Shown: positions 48,990-58,201, counted from the first letter of the stretch. The stretch: DNA of 64,000 nt from Exiguobacterium sp. TNDT2 (GCF_003331145.1 NZ_QLVE01000002.1:186001-250000); one strand, 5' to 3'. Translations and numbers: made by a program. Notes: generated by a model from the letters alone, not told the origin.

Positions 48990-49660
48990 CGTCTCACCCC
49001 CGATGGTAACGTCCACGACTCGAGCGTCCACGCCATCTCCCAAAACGCATGTTCATAATAACAACTCTTCAAGAACAGCTGTTGATACCGGACCCGTTCT
49101 TCCGCTGTCGCTTGTCCGGCGAGCACGTCGAGCCGTTCAATCTGTTCTTCGACGAGGTCGCGGAACCATTCCGACCCGTACGTCGCAATCCACGTCGCAT
49201 AAATCGGATGATCGGGTGTCGCGTCTTTCAATCGCTCTCCGATTTCATAATAGACCCAGTAGCACGGTAAGATCGCGGCGAGCACGTCACCGAGCGTCGG
49301 ACCTGCCTGTTGCATATGGAGCGCATAAGCATAAGCGGTCGGGGCCGGCTCAAACGTCGCCCACTCCGCCTCTGTCACGTCGAGCAACGTGAAGAACTCA
49401 CGGTGCAACGCATGCTCCGCTTCAATCGTATGAAGCGCGTGCGTCAAAAAACGGCTCGCTACTTCCATGTTCGGGGCGAGGGTCGCGCCTTTCGCCTGCA
49501 CTTTGGAGAACTGGTTCAAATAATATGAGTCTTGCATGACGTAATGCCGAAATTTCGCCTCGTCGAGTTCACCCGTTCCGAGCTCGCGGACGAACGGATG
49601 GTCAAAGCTGGCTTGAAACAAGGCATCGGCCTTTTGTCGAAGATGTGCGGTGAATGTCAT
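48986..49660 (-). CDS. tenA: Aminopyrimidine aminohydrolase / thiaminase II
   Basis: Hydrolyses aminopyrimidine breakdown products of thiamine so that the pyrimidine can be reused. The 224-residue helical protein has FRHYVMQDSYYLNQFSK, the active-site cysteine in ILPCYWVYYEIGERL, and a conserved WIATYGSEWF. It is the first gene after the TPP riboswitch and its terminator. AAAGGAGGAG precedes the ATG. Confidence 0.93.
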   Translation of the reverse strand: MTFTAHLRQKADALFQASFDHPFVRELGTGELDEAKFRHYVMQDSYYLNQFSKVQAKGATLAPNMEVASRFLTHALHTIEAEHALHREFFTLLDVTEAEWATFEPAPTAYAYALHMQQAGPTLGDVLAAILPCYWVYYEIGERLKDATPDHPIYATWIATYGSEWFRDLVEEQIERLDVLAGQATAEERVRYQQLFLKSCYYEHAFWEMAWTLESWTLPSGVRR

Positions 49661-49680
49661 TCATGTCTCCTCCTTTGTTA

Positions 49681-49724
49681 TAAAAAAAGACGCCGCCTCC
49701 CATAACGGAAGCGGCGTCGGATTT
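49681..49724 (-). terminator. Terminator controlled by the TPP riboswitch
   Basis: GACGCCGC pairs with GCGGCGTC, with a partly paired top, followed by seven T on the minus strand. It lies between the aptamer and tenA. Confidence 0.85.
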
Positions 49725-49749
49725 ACACAAAGTGTACGAGAACAATCGG

Positions 49750-49845
49750 TTCGCCCACTTCCCTACGCTAGCGTGAACTAGATCAGGTTCAAAGGGTCTG
49801 GACCTCGTCCATCTCAGCCGCGTCACGCGACTCCCCTAGTGGTAA
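49750..49845 (-). promoter_or_regulatory. TPP (THI-box) riboswitch
   Basis: The minus strand reads ACTAGGGGAG, then CTGAGATGG, ACCCTTTGAACCTGATC and TAGCGTAGGGAAGTGG, all conserved parts of the thiamine pyrophosphate aptamer. Binding of thiamine pyrophosphate should favour the downstream terminator and shut off tenA-thiM-thiD-thiE. A TTTTCA-17-TATGAT promoter candidate lies just upstream. Confidence 0.95.
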
Positions 49846-49908
49846 ACATTATGAAATTCGGTCGTCTACGACCACATCATATCAGTCTTTATCTTTGTTG
49901 AAAACCCT

Positions 49909-51357
49909 TTATCGCGAGAAGTGACGGTTCAACAACGTCCCCATTTGGGAGAACCGTTCGGTACCGAGTTTGCGCCGATTCGACGCGGCGAACACGTAAT
50001 AATCGACTTTGCCCATGTAGTAAATCAAGCGCAGGCCGGCCAAGAAGAACGTAATCGTCGTACTGATAGCAAAGCCGACACCGTACCAGTCGATGCCGCG
50101 CGGTAAGAGCAACAACGTGAACAAGGCGTTCAGCGTGAAGAAGGACAGATTGATGAACAGTGCCCCGCGCCGGTCCTCGAAATAGAGCAACAACAGCGTC
50201 AAGATAAGAATCATCGCGTTCGAGAACGCCGCGAGCGTCGTCATCTGAAAAATTTGGCCGATCTCATCCGGGACACCGATCCAACCGACGAAGGCGCTCG
50301 CCATGAGGATGGCGAACAGGGTCACAACACCTTGACTCCGCGCGAGTCGAATCAACTCATTTTTTAATACTGTCGTCATCGTCTGTTTCGCCTTTTCGAT
50401 TTGATGGAGCGCTCCGCCGTAATTGATCAACCCATAAAATGTGCGATAGCGCTCATAAAACCGGGTCTCGACAGCGACGACGAACAATAGTTGCGTCGGG
50501 ATAATCGTCAAGTACGACCAAAAGATGGCCGTATCATAATACGGGTTGAACAAGAATGAGTCCGCGATGACGACACGCCCTTCGCCGAACCAGATGATGA
50601 AATTCGTGACCCAAATCCCAAGCACGTACAACACCCCGATAGCAAACAAATCCGGATAGCGGTCGAAGTACTTGAAGTACGAGAACTCTTTCACCGCGTA
50701 GCGAAGAGGGAACGTCCGAAGCATCGCGAAGAACAGGCCGAACAACGTTACAATCATCCCGACCGTGAAGCCGAGCAACAACTCGAGGCTCGACGGATCG
50801 GTCATGAGACGACTGATCGCATAAACGCTTACGACCGAGATGAGGCCGCCTAGCAAGAAACTATAGGCCACCGCTTGATAATATTTAGCGGCACTTAAAA
50901 ACAAGAACATGACCCAGATGACGTTGATCGTCATGAACAAGACGAACAGCGTCAATTTGTAAAAGAAGTCGAGCGGAGACAATAGCCAAAAGATGCTATA
51001 CAAAATTGTCGCGGCGAGAATCGTCACTTTAAGCATCCCGGTGAAGACCGGGAAAATCTCGTGCGCCTTCTTCTCGTAAAACAAGTCCGCCACGTATCGG
51101 GTGACGACGAGTTGTTGGAAACTGAACAAGATTTGCGAGAAGATGAACGCATACGAGACCGAGATCATGAAGAGCGTCCTCTCGGCGAGCGATAACGCCG
51201 GCATTTGAAATGCCAACCATTGAATCGTCCCGACGACCAAGATGACGATTAACCACGGGCCGGATGTGACGAGGCCTGAGAACGTATACGCCTTCAACCT
51301 GGACGAATAGTAGTCTTCTTGGAACAACTTCTGCAACTTAAACCCGATGCCCGCCAT
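49909..51357 (-). CDS. pelG: Pel exopolysaccharide transporter PelG
   Basis: A 482-residue polytopic membrane protein with about twelve helices, of the MATE/Wzx-like PelG family. It starts AGIGFKLQKLFQEDYYSSRL followed by KAYTFSGLVTSGPWLI, both highly characteristic of PelG. It should move the growing Pel chain across the membrane together with PelF, PelE and PelD. It overlaps the end of pelF by 20 bases, with a GAGGAGGG site inside pelF. It is the last gene of the operon. Confidence 0.93.
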   Translation of the reverse strand: MAGIGFKLQKLFQEDYYSSRLKAYTFSGLVTSGPWLIVILVVGTIQWLAFQMPALSLAERTLFMISVSYAFIFSQILFSFQQLVVTRYVADLFYEKKAHEIFPVFTGMLKVTILAATILYSIFWLLSPLDFFYKLTLFVLFMTINVIWVMFLFLSAAKYYQAVAYSFLLGGLISVVSVYAISRLMTDPSSLELLLGFTVGMIVTLFGLFFAMLRTFPLRYAVKEFSYFKYFDRYPDLFAIGVLYVLGIWVTNFIIWFGEGRVVIADSFLFNPYYDTAIFWSYLTIIPTQLLFVVAVETRFYERYRTFYGLINYGGALHQIEKAKQTMTTVLKNELIRLARSQGVVTLFAILMASAFVGWIGVPDEIGQIFQMTTLAAFSNAMILILTLLLLYFEDRRGALFINLSFFTLNALFTLLLLPRGIDWYGVGFAISTTITFFLAGLRLIYYMGKVDYYVFAASNRRKLGTERFSQMGTLLNRHFSR

Positions 51358-52756
51358 ACTGTTCCCTCCTCGTTTCATAGATGGCCTTGTAGCGGTCCAC
51401 GACCTGCTGGAGACGATAATATTGGCGGACGCGCTCTCGCCCGTTCTTACCGAAACGCATTCGTTCCTGCGGATAATCCATCATCCACTCGACCTTGTCC
51501 GCTACTGCTTCCGGATGAACCGGGGGCACAATAAAACCAGCCGGTCCGAACGGGTCGTCTGCTCGGCCGTACAGGAGCTCGGAGCATGCCCCGACATCGG
51601 TGGCGACCCACGGAATGCCGGCCGCCATTCCCTCAAGAATCGCGAGCGGCTGACCTTCCGAAATGCTCGTCAGGAGCAATAAATCGAAGGTCGGCAAATA
51701 GGCTTGGACGTCCACTTTCCCGACGAGCTCGACGTAATCGGTCAATCCACTCTGTTCAATGAGCAGACGGCACTCTTCCGCATAATCCTCATCTTCATCG
51801 AGCGGCCCCATGATTGTCAGCTTGAACAGACGATGCCGCTCCTGCAAAATCTTGGCGGCGTAAATCATTGTCTTTAAGTCTTTGATTGGGACTAAGCGGA
51901 CGATGGCACCGATTTGAAAGAGATCGTTATGAGGGCGCTCCACGACTTCTTGAATTTGTCGCTCCGCAATGCCGTTAGCGATGATTTTCGTCTTCTCGCT
52001 CGGGGCGCCAATCCATTCTTGATATTCACGATTCCGCTCAAACAAGGCGATAATCTCATCGGCCGCATTGTACGCTTCACGCGACAAGTGATGGAAGAAG
52101 CGGACCCATCTCGGCTTATACGGTGCCGGTATCCAATATGACTGTAAAATTTCCTCTTCACGTTCCCGCGAGTAGATGCCGTGCTCCGTCAAGATGAAGG
52201 GGATTCCTTGCGTTTCTTTCATGTAAGAGGCGACCACGCCGGCATAGCCCGTCGATACGGAGTGGACGAGATCGACTTTCGGAAGCGGTTGATGGAGCAC
52301 CCGTAAGATCGGGGTGTACATACTTTGCCACATCCAAAAGTAGTCGATGAACGACCCACCGTTCATCTCTTCGGAGTAAGCCGATTTCACGTTTTTCCAA
52401 AAGAACTCGCTTGCAAAAAACACTTGACTCGAAGGTACCTTTTTTCCAAGTAAGCGAAGTGCTTGCCGATTCGGACTTTTCAACATGAGCCAGTCGGATA
52501 CATGCTCCTCTTCCTCGGCATCCCATTTGATCCGTCCTTTTGCGCGCTCGCCCACATCATGTAAATACAAATGGGTGATTCCTGAGACGTTGGGCGGTAA
52601 CGGATACTTCATTTCTTCCGGACGTTTCTCATTCGGCTGAATCGAAATGATTTCAAACGACACATTCGGCATTTCTTCAATCAATGTCTGTGTCCAACTC
52701 GAAACGCCTCCGCTGACGTACGGATAACTTCCCTCTAACACGAGTCCAATTTTCAT
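51338..52756 (-). CDS. pelF: Pel polysaccharide glycosyltransferase PelF
   Basis: A 472-residue cytoplasmic GT4 glycosyltransferase using UDP-sugars. It has the PelF N-terminus IGLVLEGSYPYVSGGVSSW, LTEHGIYSREREEEI, the phosphate-binding FQIGAIVRLVPIKD, and the nucleotide-sugar site TSISEGQPLAILEGMA. GGGGGAGG lies five bases before the ATG at 52756, which overlaps the preceding stop by four bases. Confidence 0.95.
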   Translation of the reverse strand: MKIGLVLEGSYPYVSGGVSSWTQTLIEEMPNVSFEIISIQPNEKRPEEMKYPLPPNVSGITHLYLHDVGERAKGRIKWDAEEEEHVSDWLMLKSPNRQALRLLGKKVPSSQVFFASEFFWKNVKSAYSEEMNGGSFIDYFWMWQSMYTPILRVLHQPLPKVDLVHSVSTGYAGVVASYMKETQGIPFILTEHGIYSREREEEILQSYWIPAPYKPRWVRFFHHLSREAYNAADEIIALFERNREYQEWIGAPSEKTKIIANGIAERQIQEVVERPHNDLFQIGAIVRLVPIKDLKTMIYAAKILQERHRLFKLTIMGPLDEDEDYAEECRLLIEQSGLTDYVELVGKVDVQAYLPTFDLLLLTSISEGQPLAILEGMAAGIPWVATDVGACSELLYGRADDPFGPAGFIVPPVHPEAVADKVEWMMDYPQERMRFGKNGRERVRQYYRLQQVVDRYKAIYETRREQYGGHRV

Positions 52757-54600
52757 TGCGCCTCCCCCTTGATGGCGATTTCTGCATTCGCCGATGTCAG
52801 CTTGACAAGATAGAGCGGTCGGTCGGCCTCCCACTGTTCGACCGTCCCAAAATCAAACTCTCCGGTCTCAAGTGATTGACCTGGTTTCAAACGAACGATG
52901 AAATGGGACGGGTTGACAAGCCCTTCTCCAGCCAAATAGACGGTCGACTCATCAAACGTGACATTTAAATCGGCTTGTTGATACGTAATCATCTTTTCAG
53001 TCGCATAATGTTGCGTGTACGCCTCGAGGTGTGGGTAATCGTCATTTACATCGCGCACAATTTTACGCAGACTCACGAACATCGTATCCCAGTCGCGTCC
53101 AAACGCCCGGTCTGGGTCGATGACATCATCCGGATGAATGAAATGTGAAAACACGCCGAAGTTGGCGATTGCATCAACCATCTGGAAAATCGACCCGCGC
53201 TCTTCTCCGTAATCACTCGTGACGCGCGGGAAATGATAGAGATGTGAATGCGTCGCATCAAATTCAAATTCTTGTATAAAGTCTCCGTTTTCAGGTTCCC
53301 CTGTATAGAGGGATGCAATCGTACGAAGCTCCGGCAACGCTTCAGCAATCGCATCGACACCGGTCCGATTGAGGGCATTCGAGGGCGGGACGTATGACTT
53401 AAGCGTCTCAGCCGGGAAATAATTGGCGAACACGGCTTCGGCTTGTAATAATGAACGCTTCATTTCTTCTTTATCTTTCCAAGGAATATATTCATACGTC
53501 GGATCAATCGGTTCATCAGCTGTGACCAGTGATTGATGGTTATAGCCGTGAAGGCCGATCTCCCCGCCGTGAGCAATCAGTTTACGTCCGAAGTAAAGCA
53601 TCGGAAATTCACCACGTTTGATCAACTGCTCATCGACGAGTTCCATCTCTTCCTCATACGTCCCGATCATGGCACCTGTATAAATCAAATCTTCCTCTTC
53701 TGCTAGGTCGACCATGTCTTCCCACCAATTCTCAGCGAAGAAATCTTTGACCGATTTATCAAGCGGCGTGGCGGAGACGTCTTTCATTTTCCCGTCCATG
53801 ACCGGTGCCGGAAAATCATCGATGTACATGAGTTTAATGGCTGCTTGTGCCGTGACGAACGCCGGTGGCATCGTGCCGAGCGTTTGGACGAACAAGCCGC
53901 GTATCATTTTTTGGTCGGTGATTGTCGTATTCCAGTAAAGGACATTCCCGTCACCGACGCTATATTCCCAAAGAATCGGGAAATCTTCGGCTGATAGTAA
54001 GACGTTGGCATCATCTGCAATCGCGAAATCAATTAGACTATGGACAAATAAATCGTCCGGCGGGTTCAAGTCGATATATCCAGGAAAAATCGTCTCTTCA
54101 AAATTCAAGCCGTATACGTCTGGCACGAATTCGCCAATTTCTTCAATCCCGGTCAACTCGTTCCACGCCGGGTCTTTGAATCGGTTTGCAAAGACGATGT
54201 TCCCGCCTTGTTCGACATAACGTTTCATCTCCGCAAATGGCCATTCGGCAGTGCGTTCACCCGTGAAAATAATAATGGTGTATGGAGAAGGCGCAATCGA
54301 GCCGACGTCGCCAGGAGTCACTTCGCGTACGTCGAGCTTCGCATACTGTAGACCGTGCAGGAGATTGTCCGCTGTTTTAACGGCCAAATCTCCCTCATCC
54401 CGAACGAGATAAATTTGAAGTTGATGCTCTCCGGCTTTCGCTGAGGCGTTGTTCTTCAACTGGTCAATCTTTACCTTTTGCTCGGTGACGTTCGGCAATA
54501 ACGTATGCAGCGAATGAATCCGTACGTATTGAATCGCACCGACGATGACTAACAATAGGACGATGAAGAGCGAGAATGAGATTATAGTTCGTTTTTCCAT
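52753..54600 (-). CDS. Membrane-anchored polysaccharide deacetylase-like protein (DUF2194, PelA deacetylase part)
   Basis: A 615-residue protein with one N-terminal helix (IISFSLFIVLLLVIVGAIQYV) and a large external part. A family-4-esterase-like domain is seen: MYIDDFPAPV could supply the motif 1 aspartates, and GGEIGLHGYNH the HxxxH metal motif. Gram-positive pel clusters encode this as PelA-DA, which partly deacetylates the polymer. A preceding glutamine-amidotransferase-like region covers about residues 60-240 and a C-terminal beta domain ends the protein. It overlaps pelE by 19 bases. Confidence 0.82.
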   Translation of the reverse strand: MEKRTIISFSLFIVLLLVIVGAIQYVRIHSLHTLLPNVTEQKVKIDQLKNNASAKAGEHQLQIYLVRDEGDLAVKTADNLLHGLQYAKLDVREVTPGDVGSIAPSPYTIIIFTGERTAEWPFAEMKRYVEQGGNIVFANRFKDPAWNELTGIEEIGEFVPDVYGLNFEETIFPGYIDLNPPDDLFVHSLIDFAIADDANVLLSAEDFPILWEYSVGDGNVLYWNTTITDQKMIRGLFVQTLGTMPPAFVTAQAAIKLMYIDDFPAPVMDGKMKDVSATPLDKSVKDFFAENWWEDMVDLAEEEDLIYTGAMIGTYEEEMELVDEQLIKRGEFPMLYFGRKLIAHGGEIGLHGYNHQSLVTADEPIDPTYEYIPWKDKEEMKRSLLQAEAVFANYFPAETLKSYVPPSNALNRTGVDAIAEALPELRTIASLYTGEPENGDFIQEFEFDATHSHLYHFPRVTSDYGEERGSIFQMVDAIANFGVFSHFIHPDDVIDPDRAFGRDWDTMFVSLRKIVRDVNDDYPHLEAYTQHYATEKMITYQQADLNVTFDESTVYLAGEGLVNPSHFIVRLKPGQSLETGEFDFGTVEQWEADRPLYLVKLTSANAEIAIKGEAQ

Positions 54601-55520
54601 GATGTCGTGTCACTCCATTCTTCAAACAACAGTCGGTACTCATATGGCACATCCTCGAGTGTGAACTGGGTCTGCATCATAAACATGACCGCCTTCACTT
54701 CATTCCATCGCTCGCGCTCATAATAGTAGTTGATGAGCATGAGATGGGATTCGATCCGTTCTGGAAAATGATGGACGTATTCTTTCAGGATGTTCAATTG
54801 CTCTTTCGGACGCTGTAACGTGAGATAAATCTCGTTCAAGTCCTCATAGATCCATGGCGTCGGCGGATAGAGCGTTTTCGCTTTCAACAACTCCTCGAGC
54901 CAAGCGTCCCGTTTGTCTTTCAACATGACCTCGGTGATGAGTTCGCTATGGATCATTCGTTTGTAAACCATCGCAAGCCGATGAATCGTGTCGGGCTTCC
55001 CTAAATCATACTCACGTTTCGCAAGCTTTAATTCCTGTTCATATTGATCGATTAAGATATTCATCGTCGCCGCGGCATAATGGACCGTCTCACTGTCGGT
55101 ACTTTCGAGCCCCATCTGTAAATACTTCCCTTGCTGGTCAATCGACTGATTGACGTGGGTCAAAATCGAATGTTTGCGGATGGCCGGATCTTTCGAGTTG
55201 ATCGCATCGGTGAGCGGCAACAGATGGGTGCTGTTGCTTGCTTCATGACGAATTTGTTCATAGTTGACGACCTTGAAATCGATGTAATCGTCATAGTCTT
55301 CAATCAGCCCGCTTCGTCCGAATCGTGCAGCAATCCGATACACCACATAGACGGCAAGTTCGGCTAGAAACGGTAAGAACAGACCGAAACTGAGCGCAGC
55401 GACGGCAACCCCATAGTCAGGTGCTTTCATTTTTTGTTTCAACCCAATCAATAAGAGGAAAGCGACCAGCGCGTGGACGACATAAATTCCGATGATCAGG
55501 AGACGAATGGTAGCGTCCAT
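54582..55520 (-). CDS. pelE: Pel biosynthesis protein PelE
   Basis: A 312-residue protein with two N-terminal helices (LLIIGIYVVHALVAFLLLIGL and AALSFGLFLPFLAELAVYVVY) and a cytoplasmic helical-repeat (TPR-like) region, as in PelE. It is thought to link PelD to PelF and PelG. It starts four bases after the pelD stop and overlaps the next gene by 19 bases, so expression is tightly coupled. Confidence 0.85.
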   Translation of the reverse strand: MDATIRLLIIGIYVVHALVAFLLLIGLKQKMKAPDYGVAVAALSFGLFLPFLAELAVYVVYRIAARFGRSGLIEDYDDYIDFKVVNYEQIRHEASNSTHLLPLTDAINSKDPAIRKHSILTHVNQSIDQQGKYLQMGLESTDSETVHYAAATMNILIDQYEQELKLAKREYDLGKPDTIHRLAMVYKRMIHSELITEVMLKDKRDAWLEELLKAKTLYPPTPWIYEDLNEIYLTLQRPKEQLNILKEYVHHFPERIESHLMLINYYYERERWNEVKAVMFMMQTQFTLEDVPYEYRLLFEEWSDTTSWKNEL

Positions 55521-55524
55521 ATCG

Positions 55525-56742
55525 TCACACCCCCTTCTGGATCAAAATCCCTTCGATTCGATCATAGATTCGTTGTCGATGATCTTCACTCGTTCCTGGG
55601 AGTAAGAGCAACAGCTTGTTCTCTTCCGGGTCATATCCGACGACATCAATCTCGCGCAAATACGAATGAACGATGGCCTCGATGCTCTCGAGCGAAACGG
55701 GTTCATATCCGAGCGGATAGTCGAGCACGATGTATGGCTGCCCGTGGTGAATTTTCTTTTGTTCCTGGATGGCGACAAGTTCCATGAACGCCTCTTTCTT
55801 GTAAAACGATGTGCCTTTATGCATCTTCTCGTGCTGCTCTTTACGAATCAGGTTCTCGGCGTTTTGAATGCGTGTTCCAATCCAAGAGAAGAGGATATTG
55901 AGGACATGCAAGTCATCAGTCGTCAATTTTCGAAGCGGCAACCGCTTGATGACGACGACTTCACGAGTCGTTCCGTCGATGATAATCGGCGCGAGCAACA
56001 TCGGGTCTGTATCCTCGTCATCGAGTTGACGGAGTGTCGTTTCTTGGACTTGGAAGAATCGTTTGAACATGCTCGACGCCTCATCAAGAAAAATCGTTTG
56101 TGGAAACTCTTTCTTGTCCGTTTGACGAATTAAAAGACGCATCGATTTTTGAGAACGGTCAACGTGATACATAGCAACGTCGCTTGCTAAGAACGTTTTT
56201 TTCAACAAACGGATTGTCTCGCTCCGAATCAACTCTGGATGCGGCAAATCGAGCGATACGGCAAGTTCATACAATTGGTTCAAACTGTACTCGGATTGAA
56301 GTAGTTTTTGACGAAGTGTGGTTTGCGAAGTGTTGAGTAAATCGACGGTCTCTTTCAAATAGGTATTTTCATCTTTCAGCTCTTCATTGCGGAACTGAGT
56401 GATTTCGTGCCGTTCTCGAAACGACGTACTGAATAAACCGACGATGACCGTGATGGCGAAATAGTAAAACAATGTAAGAAGTGAGTTTGTATCGTAGAAC
56501 AATAGGAAGATGTCTCCCCCTACCAAGCCGGTGTATATCACTTTGTAGAGCAGCAATATACCGAAACTGATTAAGCCGAAAATGGTCCCATATCGTAAGG
56601 CGAATAAAATGGCGGCCACATAAAACAAGTTCAGTTCATTTTGAATCGTACCTAAATCAAAAAACAAATCGATTGCTATCAATAGGGCGAACACGACAAG
56701 AATCTCGACCCATTTGAGCCACGGACGGTCTTGAGCATACAG
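55525..56742 (-). CDS. pelD: c-di-GMP receptor PelD
   Basis: About 405 residues: four N-terminal helices, a coiled coil (NEELKDENTYLKETVDLLN), a GAF domain (about 170-290) and a degenerate GGDEF domain. An RxxD site (REID) lies just before a degenerate active-site position (GYDPEEN), as expected of a c-di-GMP receptor without cyclase activity. No ATG fits the start. The GTG at 56694 would cut the first helix and has no ribosome site, while AGGAGGGG (56752-56759) lies nine bases before an in-frame CTG (56742) and six before an ATT (56745). One of these is probably used. Confidence 0.88.
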   Translation of the reverse strand: MYAQDRPWLKWVEILVVFALLIAIDLFFDLGTIQNELNLFYVAAILFALRYGTIFGLISFGILLLYKVIYTGLVGGDIFLLFYDTNSLLTLFYYFAITVIVGLFSTSFRERHEITQFRNEELKDENTYLKETVDLLNTSQTTLRQKLLQSEYSLNQLYELAVSLDLPHPELIRSETIRLLKKTFLASDVAMYHVDRSQKSMRLLIRQTDKKEFPQTIFLDEASSMFKRFFQVQETTLRQLDDEDTDPMLLAPIIIDGTTREVVVIKRLPLRKLTTDDLHVLNILFSWIGTRIQNAENLIRKEQHEKMHKGTSFYKKEAFMELVAIQEQKKIHHGQPYIVLDYPLGYEPVSLESIEAIVHSYLREIDVVGYDPEENKLLLLLPGTSEDHRQRIYDRIEGILIQKGV

Positions 56743-56839
56743 AATGATAATCCCCTCCTCGTTGATTTAACTCGTGCTTTTCAGTTTGGATACGAGATGA
56801 TTTACACCTATCTGCGGGATAAATCGTCCCATATCACTT

Positions 56840-56880
56840 TTATAATTAATTATAACCTAAAAATCCCATGTATTGTAATA
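56840..56880 (-). promoter_or_regulatory. Possible internal promoter before pelD
   Basis: A minus-strand TATAAT lies within a 16-base palindrome (56840-56855, TTATAATTAATTATAA). TTACAA stands 18 bases upstream, inside the end of the hydrolase gene. A leader of about 100 bases then runs to pelD. Confidence 0.4.
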
Positions 56881-57684
56881 AGTTGGTTCGTGATAATGGA
56901 TGAATCCGTTCGCTTCAGCCATATCGCGACTTGTCGACTCTTCTTGATCGGAGACGGTGAGAACAGCGATGCCATATTCGTCTTGAATCGCGTTTATACG
57001 ATCGAGCATTTCCATCGACCAAGCGTCGGACGTGATTTCCGTGTAGTTAAAACCTTCCCACATGAAGCCTTCCACATAAGGTGCGCTCGTTCGTTCGAGC
57101 GTCTCGATACCCCAATTTTGGACGACAGGGACACCTGGATAGGTTTGTTCAATCGCTTGTAGAAAAGTCTCGAGCCCAGCCAATTGTTCTGCTAAGTCGT
57201 CCGGATAGTCGAGGTGGACATCATCGATATCACCGACCGTATCCAAAAAAATGCCGTCTAGGTGCTTATTGATGACTTGTTTTTGAATTTCGCGGATCAA
57301 AATTTTTCGGAAATCGGCTGAGCTGATATCTGTCAAATACGAATCCCATTTCGGAAAATAAATGCGTTCTCCATCTCGATAGAAGAAATCGTCTTTATCC
57401 ATTTGGCCAATCAGTGCCCGGTTCCACGTGTCCGCCTCCATCACGTTAATGTAACCGAGCACTTTCGTCCCGTTCGACCGGATTGTTTCGATCTGTTCTG
57501 GCGTATACCAAATGGGTTCGATGATGACGAGGTCATATCGAGCCATGTCGTCAATAATCGCCTCGGTCGGCATGTTATAAAAAATTTTGTAAGAATGAAT
57601 CTCATCAAAATCAAACGGCTCTTTCATCGTACATCCTCCTAAAAAGAAGAAGAGTAAGACGCCGCTCACTAAACATCGTCGCAC
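56857..57684 (-). CDS. Lipoprotein glycoside hydrolase, GH114-like (PelA hydrolase part)
   Basis: A 275-residue protein with a lipoprotein signal (VSGVLLFFFLGGC, lipidated Cys18). The mature part is a barrel of the endo-alpha-1,4-polygalactosaminidase type: YDLVIIEPIWYTPEQIETI, VLGYINVMEADTW, HLDGIFLDTVGDID with a catalytic aspartate, VVQNWGIETL and EGFMWEGFNYTE. This corresponds to the hydrolase domain of PelA, here made as a separate outer-face lipoprotein. GTG at 57684 follows GGAGG by seven bases. It heads the pel operon, 114 bases before pelD. Confidence 0.83.
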   Translation of the reverse strand: MRRCLVSGVLLFFFLGGCTMKEPFDFDEIHSYKIFYNMPTEAIIDDMARYDLVIIEPIWYTPEQIETIRSNGTKVLGYINVMEADTWNRALIGQMDKDDFFYRDGERIYFPKWDSYLTDISSADFRKILIREIQKQVINKHLDGIFLDTVGDIDDVHLDYPDDLAEQLAGLETFLQAIEQTYPGVPVVQNWGIETLERTSAPYVEGFMWEGFNYTEITSDAWSMEMLDRINAIQDEYGIAVLTVSDQEESTSRDMAEANGFIHYHEPTYYNTWDF

Positions 57685-57731
57685 GCGGACACCTCCTTGT
57701 TGAATGAATCCATCTTGATGAACATTGGTCC

Positions 57732-57765
57732 GTTTATTGGTGAACGATTAGGGAACAAGATAATA
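57732..57765 (+). promoter_or_regulatory. Overlapping sigma-A and sigma-B-like promoters
   Basis: GTTTAT (57732-57737) and GGGAAC (57751-57756) are 13 bases apart, close to the sigma-B consensus. TTGGTG followed 16 bases later by GATAAT (57759-57764) could serve sigma-A. Both point to the channel-like gene. Confidence 0.4.
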
Positions 57766-57792
57766 CTGACTTATAGAAAGGGGGACAGGCGT

Positions 57793-58188
57793 GTGAACTC
57801 CATTTTGTTGACGATAGCCCTGTTATTCGTCGGCTTGAACGTGTTTACCTTCTTTCAGCGAAAAACTTATAGGCAAACGGGTTTTGATTCACGCTTATTC
57901 AGTCACTTATTCATCAGTTTGCTTGGCGTAATGGTTGGATTCACTTTAATCTACTACGCGTTGTCTCGCGATGGTGTCATCTTAGTGACTTCCCTCGAGA
58001 CGATGACGGCAGTCGAACCGAGCTGGCGTAATCTGTTCTATTTTAGCGGCGTCACGCTGCTCTCCATCGGGTTCGGTGACTTGTTGCCAATCGGTCCGGC
58101 CCGGTTGTTCGCCTTGCTCGAAGCCATCATTGGACTCTTACTGCCGACAGCGTTTTTTGTAAAATCGATGTACAAAAAAGAAGACTGA
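57793..58188 (+). CDS. Two-helix ion-channel-like protein
   Basis: A 131-residue membrane protein. After two or more N-terminal helices, a pore-like segment NLFYFSGVTLLSIGFGDLLP carries SIGFGD, a variant of the potassium-channel filter TVGYGD, followed by a further helix (ARLFALLEAIIGLLLPTAFF). This is the Ion_trans_2 pattern. Filter changes mean ion selectivity is uncertain. GTG at 57793 follows GGGGG by eight bases. It is divergent from the pel operon. Confidence 0.7.
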   Translation: MNSILLTIALLFVGLNVFTFFQRKTYRQTGFDSRLFSHLFISLLGVMVGFTLIYYALSRDGVILVTSLETMTAVEPSWRNLFYFSGVTLLSIGFGDLLPIGPARLFALLEAIIGLLLPTAFFVKSMYKKED

Positions 58189-58201
58189 AGAAAACAGTCT
58201 C

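Noticed and set aside
56756-56856. c-di-GMP riboswitch in the pelD leader
   Set aside because: The conserved GEMM bases and tetraloop receptor pattern are missing; only weak AT-rich repeats are seen.
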